Positions 1 through 7,446 of a stretch of DNA of 24,005 nucleotides are shown piece by piece. The position numbers and the translations under genes were made by a program. The DNA comes from UBA993 sp964436815 (GTDB lineage Bacteria > Bacillota > Dethiobacteria > DTU022), in contig CAYTER010000033.1 in assembly GCA_964436815.1 (NCBI GenBank), forward strand, positions 1 to 24,005. The letters run 5' to 3'. The notes beneath the pieces were generated by a model. The model ran no database searches and had not been told where the DNA came from. It saw only the letters and a list, made by a program, of their open reading frames with translations. Position 1 is the stretch's first letter. The number at the start of each line of letters is the position of its first letter.

Positions 1-2
1 AG

Positions 3-503
3 GATCTACCTGAATGGCTGACCGTTGCTCACCGCGCCCAGATGGAAGAGCGGCCGATTGAAGAACCTGAAAATAATGGCCTTGACCAGGACTCAGAGGG
101 AACACCATTAGTGAATCAGCCGGCATCACCTCAACCCGGCACAACGCCGCCTCCCCAGCAGGGGGAGCAACCGGCCCCAATCAGCGGCACGCCAAAGTGG
201 CAACAGGCGGGAACTATGGAGTATATAGCAAAATTGAGGCTTGATCAATTAGTTTTCAATTATAGGAATTTGGATAAACTAATAACCGATTACGACGGCA
301 ACGATACCGATTATCTAAAGAATTTAAAAAAGAATAGATCTGATCTTTATGAATTAATGACCGAAATCGCCAACAGCATCGGTTTAAGCCTTAGAAATGT
401 ATACGGAATATCAGCGCCTCCGGCTGATCCAAGCACAACCAAGGACTCTTCCTGGTTTTACGACCCGGATCATTCTCCCTCCGGGTTTGAACACATAAAT
501 TAA
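3..503 (+). CDS. C-terminal part of an unrecognised protein (5' end outside window)
   Basis: The reading frame is open from the first complete codon to the TAA at 501-503. The ATG at 42 has no Shine-Dalgarno sequence, so the gene most likely begins before the window. The visible part has an acidic stretch, a low-complexity Pro/Gln/Gly linker (about positions 100-190) and then a mixed-charge, probably helical region rich in Leu, Asn and Lys, ending in an Asp/Ser/Pro-rich tail. I recognise no domain family. A palindromic terminator 42 bases after the stop suggests this is the last gene of its transcript. Function is unknown. Confidence is for the gene being real. Confidence 0.6.
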   Translation, partial: DLPEWLTVAHRAQMEERPIEEPENNGLDQDSEGTPLVNQPASPQPGTTPPPQQGEQPAPISGTPKWQQAGTMEYIAKLRLDQLVFNYRNLDKLITDYDGNDTDYLKNLKKNRSDLYELMTEIANSIGLSLRNVYGISAPPADPSTTKDSSWFYDPDHSPSGFEHIN

Positions 504-544
504 GTAAGTTCTTAAATTTACTTAACACAACTTAAACGAAATTT

Positions 545-579
545 AATCCCCGCGGCCTTAAGGCCGCGGGGATTCTTTT
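545..579 (+). terminator. Rho-independent terminator in a 30-base perfect palindrome
   Basis: Positions 545-574 form a perfect inverted repeat. The 13-bp stem (AATCCCCGCGGCC) is closed by a TTAA loop and followed by TCTTTT. It lies just downstream of the preceding stop codon. The fold is symmetric, but the T-rich tail is on the + strand side, and AT-rich flanks exist on both sides. Confidence 0.85.
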
Positions 580-600
580 AATCAGGCAAATATTCGTTCA

Positions 601-629
601 TTGATTTTAGGCTTGCCAGCGTTTACAAT
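601..629 (+). promoter_or_regulatory. Candidate sigma-A promoter
   Basis: A TTGATT -35 box (601-606) and a TACAAT -10 box (624-629) are separated by exactly 17 bases. They lie upstream of the small membrane protein that starts at 716, which would give a leader of about 80 bases. Called by eye from consensus matching. Confidence 0.55.
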
Positions 630-715
630 GAATAAAATGATGCACATATACTGTCAATCTCTTTCAATAATGGCTGCGAAAAATTTCTCATAAGCTCTCC
701 CGAGGGAGGAGCCAG

Positions 716-1072
716 ATGCCCCGGTACAAGGTAATATTAATCTTGATGATTATTATCCTGCTCCTTTTTCTCTTGATCCGATCTGATTATTTTTCTTCCT
801 CTCTAAAACAGCTGACCGGCAGCAGAAATGAAATCTCGCCCCTCCCAACCTGGCTCAGCCGCTCCCACCGCCTTTCCGGCCCTTACGCCTTCGAATATAT
901 TCCCCTGAATTTAGAGGAGTTATCTCCCACCGAAGAACCCGCCAACGGCGACAACGGTGCCTCATCTTCAGGCGGCGCTTATGTTAATCCCAGCGGCAGC
1001 CCCTACCCTCCCGGCACCCTGGCCGATATGATCTGGCAGCAAAAACAGCTCGACCAGCGCTACGGCAATTGA
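716..1072 (+). CDS. Small membrane-anchored protein of unknown function
   Basis: This encodes 118 residues. The ATG follows a good Shine-Dalgarno sequence (GGGAGGAG, about 5 bases upstream). The N-terminus has two positive charges and then a strongly hydrophobic segment (about residues 6-21, Ile/Leu-rich) that reads as an uncleaved signal anchor; there is no lipobox cysteine. The rest is polar, with Ser/Gly/Pro-rich spacing at about residues 76-100, and should sit outside the cell. I recognise no family. The candidate promoter at 601-629 would drive it as a single gene, since the next gene has its own -10-like element. Confidence 0.65.
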   Translation: MPRYKVILILMIIILLLFLLIRSDYFSSSLKQLTGSRNEISPLPTWLSRSHRLSGPYAFEYIPLNLEELSPTEEPANGDNGASSSGGAYVNPSGSPYPPGTLADMIWQQKQLDQRYGN

Positions 1073-1123
1073 CGTTAAAGGAATAGCATTAATTAATCGA
1101 GAAATTAACGCTTACAAACTGTC

Positions 1124-1129
1124 TATAAT
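1124..1129 (+). promoter_or_regulatory. Candidate -10 box upstream of the threonine dehydrogenase gene
   Basis: A perfect TATAAT lies 50 bases before the GTG start at 1179 in an AT-rich stretch. I do not see a good -35 box at the usual distance (1101-1106 reads GAAATT), so this may be an activator-dependent or weak promoter. Confidence 0.4.
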
Positions 1130-1178
1130 GAACAATTCAGGGAATAAAAACCCCGCATAAATAAAGGAGGGCATGTCC

Positions 1179-2132
1179 GTGAAAAAAGTTTTAATTACCG
1201 GGGCCATGGGCCAGATCGGCACCGAATTGGTTCCCTACCTGCGCAGTCTATACGGCGCAGAGAATGTGATTGCTTCAGGCAGAAGAATCCACGAGGAATG
1301 CCCCTTCATCAATGAAGGGCCCTTTGAACTGCTCGATATCACCAAACCCGCTGATATTACCCGGGTAATAAAGAAATACAATATTGAAAGCGTATATCAT
1401 TTGGCTTCCCTGCTGTCGGCCACCGGCGAGCAGGATCCGCAGCTGCTCTGGGAGATCAACATGAACGGCCTGGTCAATATCCTTGAAGCGGTCAAGGAAG
1501 CCAACTGCACCCTTTTCTTCCCCAGCTCGATTGCCGTTTTCGGACCTAATGCCCCGCGGGTGAAAACACCGCAGGACGCCCTGACCCGGCCAACCTCAAT
1601 CTACGGGGTTTCAAAAGTGGCAGGGGAGCTGCTTTGCGACTACTATCATTTAAAATACAACCTTGATATCCGGGGTCTGCGCTACCCAGGGGTAATTTCC
1701 AACGCCGCCCTACCCGGCGGGGGCACCACCGATTACGCTGTGCATATCTTCTACGAAGCCCTGAAAAATAAACGCTATACCTGCTTCCTCCAGGAAGACA
1801 GTTCGATCGATATGATCTACATGCCGGATGTTCTGGAAGGGGCCGTTAAGCTGATGGAAGCCGACCCGGCCAAGCTGATTCATCGCAACGCTTTTAATGT
1901 TTCTGCCATTACGGTAACCCCAAAAGAGCTGGCCCGGGAGATTAAAAAACAGATCCCGGAGTTTGTGATTGACTATGAAATCGATCCGGTGCGCCAGGCC
2001 ATTGCCGACAGCTGGCCGGACTCGCTTGACGATTCCGCCGCCCGCGCCGAATGGGGTTGGAACCCCAAGTATGACCTTGAGGCCATGACCGCGGATATGC
2101 TTTCTGTGCTGGGTAAAAAACTGATTAAGTAA
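1179..2132 (+). CDS. L-threonine 3-dehydrogenase, NAD-dependent epimerase/SDR type
   Basis: This 317-residue protein oxidises L-threonine to 2-amino-3-ketobutyrate with NAD+ in the cytoplasm. It shows the extended short-chain dehydrogenase fold: the glycine motif GAMGQIG at residues 8-14, a Ser-Ser-x-Ala-Val-Phe-Gly segment, and the catalytic pair Y142-x3-K146 (YGVSK). The assignment over a generic sugar-nucleotide epimerase rests on the adjacent 2-amino-3-ketobutyrate ligase gene 29 bases downstream, plus overall similarity to the epimerase-type Tdh family. An ATG at 1173 sits only 2 bases after AAAGGAGG, so the GTG at 1179 (8-base spacing, giving MKKVLITG) is the better start. It forms a two-gene operon with the next gene. 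Confidence 0.85.
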   Translation: MKKVLITGAMGQIGTELVPYLRSLYGAENVIASGRRIHEECPFINEGPFELLDITKPADITRVIKKYNIESVYHLASLLSATGEQDPQLLWEINMNGLVNILEAVKEANCTLFFPSSIAVFGPNAPRVKTPQDALTRPTSIYGVSKVAGELLCDYYHLKYNLDIRGLRYPGVISNAALPGGGTTDYAVHIFYEALKNKRYTCFLQEDSSIDMIYMPDVLEGAVKLMEADPAKLIHRNAFNVSAITVTPKELAREIKKQIPEFVIDYEIDPVRQAIADSWPDSLDDSAARAEWGWNPKYDLEAMTADMLSVLGKKLIK

Positions 2133-2161
2133 GCTTATTCCTGATCGGGGGAGGTAAGGCA

Positions 2162-3349
2162 ATGTCAAAAAAAATATTGGCAGACCTGAAAAATGAGTTC
2201 AGTACCCTTAAAACTGAGGGTTTATACAAACAGGAAAGAGTGATCACCAGCCCGCAGGCGGCTGAGATCAGCGTCTCTACCGGCGAAGAGGTCCTTAACT
2301 TTTGCGCCAATAATTACTTAGGTCTTTCCAGTCATCCGGAAGTAATAGCGGCTGCTCAGCAGACCATGGAAGAGTGGGGTTACGGCCTCTCTTCGGTCCG
2401 TTTCATCTGTGGCACACAGCAGATCCATAAAGAATTGGAGCAAAAAGTATCTGAATTTCTGAAAACTGATGATACCATCCTCTATGCGGCCTGTTTCGAC
2501 GCTAACGGCGGCATCTTTGAACCCCTGCTTGGCGAAGATAGCGCCATCATCTCAGACGAGCTGAACCACGCATCGATTATCGACGGGGTCAGGCTCTGTA
2601 AGGCCAGGCGTTACCGCTACAAACACTCTGACATGGGGGAACTGGAACAATGTCTCGCAGAAGCCGCTGACGCCCGCTACCGGTTGATCGCCACCGACGG
2701 AGTGTTTTCGATGGATGGCGATATTGTCAAGCTGCCGGAGATCTGCGAGCTGGCGGAAAAGTATGATGCCCTGGTGATGGTTGACGACAGCCACGCTACC
2801 GGCTACATCGGTAAAACCGGACGCGGCACTTTTGAACACTATGGGCTGGAAGGAAAAGTCGATCTGATCACCACCACTTTTGGCAAGGCCCTCGGCGGGG
2901 CAATGGGAGGTTGTACCTCCGGGCGCGGTGAACTGATCGAGATGCTGCGCCAGCGCTCACGCCCCTATCTGTTTTCAAACTCGCTCGCCCCGGCGATAGT
3001 GGGCGGCACGCTGAAAGTGCTGGAAATGCTCTCAGCATCAACAACCCTGCAGCAAAAAGTGATGGAAAACGCCGTCTATTTCAGAAGTAAGATGCTTGAA
3101 GCCGGCTTTACGATCGTGCCCGGCGATACGGCTATCGTTCCGGTAATGCTTTATAGTGAACCGCTGGCGCTGAAGATGGCCGACCTGATGCTGAAAGAAG
3201 GGATCTACGTGATCGGCTTTGCTTACCCGGTAGTCCCGAAAGGCAAAGCCCGGATCAGGGTTCAGCTGTCCGCCGCCCACAGCAGGGATGACCTCGACCG
3301 GGCTATCGCCGCTTTTATTAAAGTTGGCCGGGAGCTGGCTGTAATCTAA
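2162..3349 (+). CDS. kbl: Glycine C-acetyltransferase (2-amino-3-ketobutyrate CoA ligase)
   Basis: This 395-residue protein is close to the roughly 398 residues of E. coli Kbl. It is a PLP enzyme of the alpha-oxoamine synthase family and splits 2-amino-3-ketobutyrate with CoA into glycine and acetyl-CoA. Visible landmarks are NNYLGL near residue 50, the VDDSHATG motif that holds the PLP ring and pyridine nitrogen, and the Schiff-base lysine K242 in TTFGKALGG. Related enzymes (AONS, ALAS, serine palmitoyltransferase) share these motifs, but the threonine dehydrogenase partner upstream decides the call. The start is the ATG after GGGGAGG with 7-base spacing. Together the pair converts threonine to glycine plus acetyl-CoA, useful to an amino-acid fermenter. 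Confidence 0.9.
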   Translation: MSKKILADLKNEFSTLKTEGLYKQERVITSPQAAEISVSTGEEVLNFCANNYLGLSSHPEVIAAAQQTMEEWGYGLSSVRFICGTQQIHKELEQKVSEFLKTDDTILYAACFDANGGIFEPLLGEDSAIISDELNHASIIDGVRLCKARRYRYKHSDMGELEQCLAEAADARYRLIATDGVFSMDGDIVKLPEICELAEKYDALVMVDDSHATGYIGKTGRGTFEHYGLEGKVDLITTTFGKALGGAMGGCTSGRGELIEMLRQRSRPYLFSNSLAPAIVGGTLKVLEMLSASTTLQQKVMENAVYFRSKMLEAGFTIVPGDTAIVPVMLYSEPLALKMADLMLKEGIYVIGFAYPVVPKGKARIRVQLSAAHSRDDLDRAIAAFIKVGRELAVI

Positions 3350-3415
3350 GTGGATATGTAGTAACCCTGATATATAATAAGCAGCTTACTTTTCATGCAA
3401 AGGAGTTATTCTGCT

Positions 3416-4372
3416 GTGTCTTACCGCCTGATAGACGGCCACTGCGATACGGTGCGTCTTTTCGAACATAAAAAGAACATTTATGACTTCCGGCGAAAAA
3501 ACGGTATCGGCCACCTGGATTTGCCCCGACTGAAGGAAGCTGGCGTGATGATGCAGATCTTCGCCCTCTATATCGAAGAAGAGTACAAGCCGGTTGGCTC
3601 CCTTAAACGTTCGCTCGCCCTGCTCGACCTGCTCAGGCGCAACTTTGATTGCTGCCGCAACAGTATAAAAGTGATCAACAATCAGGCTGATCTGGCCGCT
3701 CTGGAAGGAGAAAACAGAGTGGGCGCCCTGATCAGCATCGAAGGCGGAGAAGCGCTCGAGGGCGAAGCGGCAACATTAAGAATGCTGTTTCAGCTTGGCA
3801 TCCGCGGCCTCGGCCTGACCTGGAACCAGGAAAACCAGCTGGCTACCGGAGTCGGTAACGGGGTGGGCGGAAAAGGCCTGACCGGTCTGGGGCGAAAAGT
3901 AGTCCGGGAGATGAACCGGCTGGGGATGATTGTCGACCTGGCCCACATCAATGAAAGAGGATTCTATGATGCAATCACCCTCAGCAGTAATCCGGTGATT
4001 GTTTCCCATGCCAACGCCCGTTCGCTCTGCGACCACCCGCGCAACCTTTCTGATGAACAGCTAAAAGAGCTGGCCGCAGTCGGAGGAATGATCGGTTTGT
4101 CCTATTGTCCTGATTTTGTTGATGAAAAGAAGGCAACCGTAGACCGGCTGCTCGATCATTTTGTCCATGTCGCCGAAGTAGCCGGGGTTGATCACCTGGG
4201 GCTTGGCTCCGATTTTGACGGGATTGAAAAGGTCATCCCCGGGCTGGAAGAGGTCACCAACGTCCCTGCCCTGGTAGAAAAGTTAGGCGGCAGAGGCTTT
4301 AGCCCTGACGAGATCGAAAAAATAACTGCCTATAATTTCTTGCGGGTCTTAAAGCAGATCCTGCCCGCCTAA
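3416..4372 (+). CDS. Membrane-dipeptidase-type zinc dipeptidase (peptidase family M19)
   Basis: This 318-residue protein hydrolyses dipeptides; family members often accept a D-residue at the C-terminal position. Renal dipeptidase landmarks are present: H9-x-D11 in DGHCDT, the bridging glutamate E109 in SIEGGEAL, H198 in SHANARS followed by a second His in CDHPRN, and D266 in GLGSDFDG. There is no signal peptide, so a cytosolic enzyme is likely, as for most bacterial homologues. An upstream ATG at 3395 overlaps the ribosome binding site; the GTG at 3416 lies 10 bases after AAAGGAG (3399-3405) and is the better start. It is 66 bases after kbl. A TATAAT at 3373-3378 hints at an extra promoter, though without a clear -35 box. 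Confidence 0.88.
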   Translation: MSYRLIDGHCDTVRLFEHKKNIYDFRRKNGIGHLDLPRLKEAGVMMQIFALYIEEEYKPVGSLKRSLALLDLLRRNFDCCRNSIKVINNQADLAALEGENRVGALISIEGGEALEGEAATLRMLFQLGIRGLGLTWNQENQLATGVGNGVGGKGLTGLGRKVVREMNRLGMIVDLAHINERGFYDAITLSSNPVIVSHANARSLCDHPRNLSDEQLKELAAVGGMIGLSYCPDFVDEKKATVDRLLDHFVHVAEVAGVDHLGLGSDFDGIEKVIPGLEEVTNVPALVEKLGGRGFSPDEIEKITAYNFLRVLKQILPA

Positions 4373-4848
4373 AAGAGATCCAGCCACCTGAAGCCAGCCC
4401 GGATATCTCCTGCTTCTTCCGGATCAATGGTCACGCTTTCACCGGCCACGGCTGAAGCAGGCTTGCTGACCGAGCCGCTGACCGGTACCTGGGCGGCAGG
4501 TTCAGCTGATTGCGGGAAAATATTCGGGTTAACATCAAAACCGATCCCAAAGTCATCGTATGCTTTCTTCCAGTAATCAGACTCTGCTCCCAGTCCCAAA
4601 TTGTTCATGGTAAAGGACTCGGTAACACTGGCGCTGCCGATAACCGTCATATCTTCGTATAAATAACCGCCCGACCAGGGGCTGCTGATATCAATGTGCC
4701 GCCGCAGCTCGCCACCAGTAGTGCCGCTTTGCTGGGTAAAGCCCATGTCCTGGGCAGAAACAATCCCGGGAAAAAGAATACCGGCCGGAGATAATGCCGT
4801 CATGAACAGAACAATGCCAAAGACAAAGAGCATTTTTTGTTTATTCAT
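4369..4848 (-). CDS. Secreted protein of unknown function
   Basis: This encodes 159 residues. The start is the ATG after GGAGGAGGAAGC on the minus strand. The N-terminus is a classical signal peptide: basic MNKQK, a hydrophobic core to about residue 28, and a plausible cleavage after VSA at about residue 32. The mature part is small, rich in Gly/Ser/Asp, with no cysteines, and I recognise no domain. Its stop codon overlaps the stop of the convergent dipeptidase gene by 4 bases, leaving no room for a conventional terminator between them. The 184-base region before it (4849-5032) is shared with the divergent deaminase gene. Confidence 0.65.
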   Translation of the reverse strand: MNKQKMLFVFGIVLFMTALSPAGILFPGIVSAQDMGFTQQSGTTGGELRRHIDISSPWSGGYLYEDMTVIGSASVTESFTMNNLGLGAESDYWKKAYDDFGIGFDVNPNIFPQSAEPAAQVPVSGSVSKPASAVAGESVTIDPEEAGDIRAGFRWLDLF

Positions 4849-5032
4849 CTAAGCTTCCTCCTCCTCATCAAACTTAACATTAAATTAACATAAAACAGGG
4901 TTATTATCAACCAATGCACCTGATGCCCCTTTATAATCCGGCCTCTTTAGAGTACTTCAATATCCTGCAGGAGACAGTTCTGAGACTGTTGAACTAGAAT
5001 AATATTAAACTTAATTGAAATGAGCTGAAGCG
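4849..5032. other. Divergent intergenic region
   Basis: This AT-rich stretch lies between the start of the leftward secreted-protein gene and the start of the rightward deaminase gene. A TAATAT at 5000-5005 could be a -10 box for the deaminase, but 4977-4982 (GTTCTG) is not a -35 box. A CCTGCAGG palindrome sits near 4964-4971. I see no terminator or RNA gene. Confidence 0.3.
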
Positions 5033-6355
5033 ATGACAACAACCCTGTTTCGCAACGCTTCGATCGTTACAATGGATGCTGAAAGGTGTGTTCTGGAAGG
5101 AAACCTGCTGGTTGAAGATAACCGGATCAGGGAAGTTGGCGCCGCCGATGTTCCGGCAGACTTAGAGATCGACTGCCGGGGCAAGGTCCTAATCCCGGGG
5201 TTGATCCAAACCCATATCCACCTGGTGCAGGTTCTTTTCCGGGGGCAGGCCGACGACCTGACTCTGCTCGACTGGCTGCGTAAAAAAATCTGGCCCCTGG
5301 AAGCTGCTCACGATGCCGAAAGTGTTTACTACTCATCTCTCCTGGGCATCGGCGAACTGCTAAGAAGCGGTACTACCGCCATCGTCGATATGGCCACCGT
5401 CAACCATACATCAGCAGTCTTTGAAGCGATCTGCAAATCCGGAATCCGTGCCACCAGCGGTAAATGCATGATGGACAGCGGCACTGATAAACCGGCCGGC
5501 CTCCACGAAACAACCGCCGCCTCACTAAAGGAGAGCGTTGACCTGCTTGAAAAATGGCACGGACGGGCGGATGGACGTCTGCGCTATGCCTTCAACCCGC
5601 GTTTTGTTCTATCCTGCAGCGAAGAACTGCTGAAGAAGGTCCGCGATCTGGCCATAGAGTACGGGGTGCTCATTCACAGCCACGCTTCAGAAAACCGCGA
5701 TGAAATCGCCGAGGTGGAAAAAGCAATTGGTCGGAGAAACATCAGTTATTTTGCCGATATCGGCCTGACCGGTGACAACCTGATCCTGGCCCATTGTATC
5801 TGGGTAAACGATGAGGAGCTTGATATCCTAAGGGAGAGCGGCACTGTTGTAGCCCACTGTCCTTCTTCTAATCTAAAACTCGGCTCCGGGATTGCCCCGG
5901 TGGTTAAGATGCGCGAAATGGGCATTAACCTTTCCCTCGGGGCCGATGGCGCCCCCTGCAACAACAACCTCGATCCCTTCATGGAGATGCGGCTGGCAGC
6001 CCTGATTCAGAAACCACTGCACGGCCCGACGGCACTGCCGGCTGAGCAGGTTTTCGAGATGGCCACCCTCGGTGGGGCGGCGGCAATGCAACTGGAAAAT
6101 GATATTGGCTCACTCGAGGCCGGCAAGAAAGCCGACCTGGTGCTGATCGATCTTAACCAGCCGCACAGTATGCCCGCCGCGGGAAAAAATATCTACAGCC
6201 GCCTGGTTTACGAAGCCAGGGCAACCGATGTCTGCCTGACCATGGTTGACGGCCGGATCCTCTACCAGGACAGCGAACTTAAAACTATCGATCAAGAAGA
6301 TGTTTTAAAACAATCCGAGCAGGCCATTAAGCGAATCTTAAAGAGACTTGATTAA
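5033..6355 (+). CDS. Amidohydrolase of the TrzA / MTA-SAH deaminase / guanine deaminase group (COG0402)
   Basis: This 440-residue mononuclear-zinc deaminase-fold enzyme shows H61-x-H63 after IPGLIQT, the helix segment LLDWLRKKIWPLE typical of methylthioadenosine/S-adenosylhomocysteine deaminases, HSHASE with H217 and E220, H254 in LAHC, and the catalytic aspartate D305 in GADGAPCNN. These support hydrolytic deamination of an aminopurine, aminopurine nucleoside or related amino-azine; the exact substrate cannot be read from sequence. Its position beside a purine catabolic operon favours a purine-type substrate (inference). It is convergent with ygeW (88-base gap) and so not in that operon. The Shine-Dalgarno sequence is weak (GAGCTGAAG), but the N-terminus aligns with the family's usual start. 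Confidence 0.85.
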   Translation: MTTTLFRNASIVTMDAERCVLEGNLLVEDNRIREVGAADVPADLEIDCRGKVLIPGLIQTHIHLVQVLFRGQADDLTLLDWLRKKIWPLEAAHDAESVYYSSLLGIGELLRSGTTAIVDMATVNHTSAVFEAICKSGIRATSGKCMMDSGTDKPAGLHETTAASLKESVDLLEKWHGRADGRLRYAFNPRFVLSCSEELLKKVRDLAIEYGVLIHSHASENRDEIAEVEKAIGRRNISYFADIGLTGDNLILAHCIWVNDEELDILRESGTVVAHCPSSNLKLGSGIAPVVKMREMGINLSLGADGAPCNNNLDPFMEMRLAALIQKPLHGPTALPAEQVFEMATLGGAAAMQLENDIGSLEAGKKADLVLIDLNQPHSMPAAGKNIYSRLVYEARATDVCLTMVDGRILYQDSELKTIDQEDVLKQSEQAIKRILKRLD

Positions 6356-6443
6356 GAAACCTGTCCCTTAACAGCATGTAATCCCATGAATATAAAAATA
6401 CTTTCAGCAGTTGTTCAACCCCGGTAACTTTTTTATGTCCTGT

Positions 6444-7427
6444 CTACTTGCCCCCCATCAGCAAAACCATCAGCGCTTTTGAGGTGTGCAGGCGGTTTTC
6501 CGCTTCGTCATAAACAATCGAATGCGGTCCGTCAATGACCGCATCAACTACCTCGTTGCCCCGATCGGCCGGCAGGGCATGCATGTAATAAACTTCTTCC
6601 TTGCCGAGAGCAATCCTATCTTCGGTGCAGATCCAGTGCCTGTTGGCATCCAACAGTTCACTGCCCCGCTTGCCTTCCGGATCGCTGACCCAGCTGCCCC
6701 AGTTTTTGGGGATTACCACGTCGGCGTCTTTATAGGCGGCATCCATATCGTTGGTGATAGTCAGCGAACCGCCATGCTTTTTGGCATTGGCCTCAGCCTG
6801 TGCAATAACCCAGTCGGGCATCTCGTAGCCTGCGGGGTAAGCCAGCCAGACATCCATTCCGTAACGGGGGAAAAGCAGCACCTGGGAAAGAGGCACCGAA
6901 ATCGGCTTCTTATGACTGGTGGCATAAGCCCAGATAATCGATACTTTCCTGCGCTTCAGGTTTTCCATCTTTTCCTGCATGGTCATCAGATCAGCAATAG
7001 CCTGCAGCGGATGGTAAAGATCGCATTGCATATTGATGATCGGCACGGTTGAATTTTCGGCCATTTCGCGTAAATAGCGGTTTCCGATCTCCCAGAAGCA
7101 GTTGCGACAGGCTATAGCGTGACCGTAGCGTGAAAGAATAATCGCCGTATCCTTGGCCACCTCGCCGTGCGAGATCTGCATCGTGCTGGTGTCAAGATAG
7201 TTGGCATGGCCGCCAAGCTGGGCGATCCCCGCTTCCATGGAATTCCTGGTTCGGGTCGATTGCTCAAAAAACATCAGGAACATGGTCTTATTTTCGAGAT
7301 AGGGGGTATTCAAACCCATGGCAAATTTTTTCTTCAGGTCGAAGGAAACCTCAAGCAGGGTGTCGATCTCCTCTTTGGTCCAGTCCTGCAGGGTTATAAA
7401 ATGCTTATTTTTAAAACAGGTCTGCAT
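6444..7427 (-). CDS. ygeW: YgeW-like carbamoyltransferase
   Basis: This 327-residue enzyme belongs to the aspartate/ornithine carbamoyltransferase superfamily. It carries the carbamoyl-phosphate loop STRTR (57-61), HPLQ (139-142), HALPAD (283-288) and the C-terminal ENRLHTSKA (310-318). HxLPAD rather than HCLPVR, plus the ygeY/ygeX/ygfK/ssnA context, point to the YgeW branch rather than ornithine or acetylornithine transcarbamylase. It is shorter than E. coli YgeW (about 396 residues). The natural substrate is not fixed by sequence; a role in phosphorolytic removal of a carbamoyl group from a ureido intermediate is inferred. The start is the ATG at 7427, after AAGAGGAG; an upstream ATG at 7454 overlaps the end of ygeY and contains the ribosome site. 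It is the last gene of the leftward operon, with no clear terminator after it. Confidence 0.85.
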   Translation of the reverse strand: MQTCFKNKHFITLQDWTKEEIDTLLEVSFDLKKKFAMGLNTPYLENKTMFLMFFEQSTRTRNSMEAGIAQLGGHANYLDTSTMQISHGEVAKDTAIILSRYGHAIACRNCFWEIGNRYLREMAENSTVPIINMQCDLYHPLQAIADLMTMQEKMENLKRRKVSIIWAYATSHKKPISVPLSQVLLFPRYGMDVWLAYPAGYEMPDWVIAQAEANAKKHGGSLTITNDMDAAYKDADVVIPKNWGSWVSDPEGKRGSELLDANRHWICTEDRIALGKEEVYYMHALPADRGNEVVDAVIDGPHSIVYDEAENRLHTSKALMVLLMGGK

Positions 7428-7446
7428 CCACTTCACTCCTCTTTTT

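Noticed and set aside
1710..2168. Antisense open frame of 152 codons opposite the threonine dehydrogenase gene
   Set aside because: It is fully inside a conserved gene on the other strand, has no ribosome site or recognisable domain, and is a codon-bias shadow.
6356..6443. Terminator between the convergent deaminase and ygeW genes
   Set aside because: No stem with a following T-run could be found on either strand in this gap.
6486..7052. Open frame of 188 codons on the + strand opposite ygeW
   Set aside because: It is a shadow of the carbamoyltransferase gene; the translated sequence has no recognisable domain.
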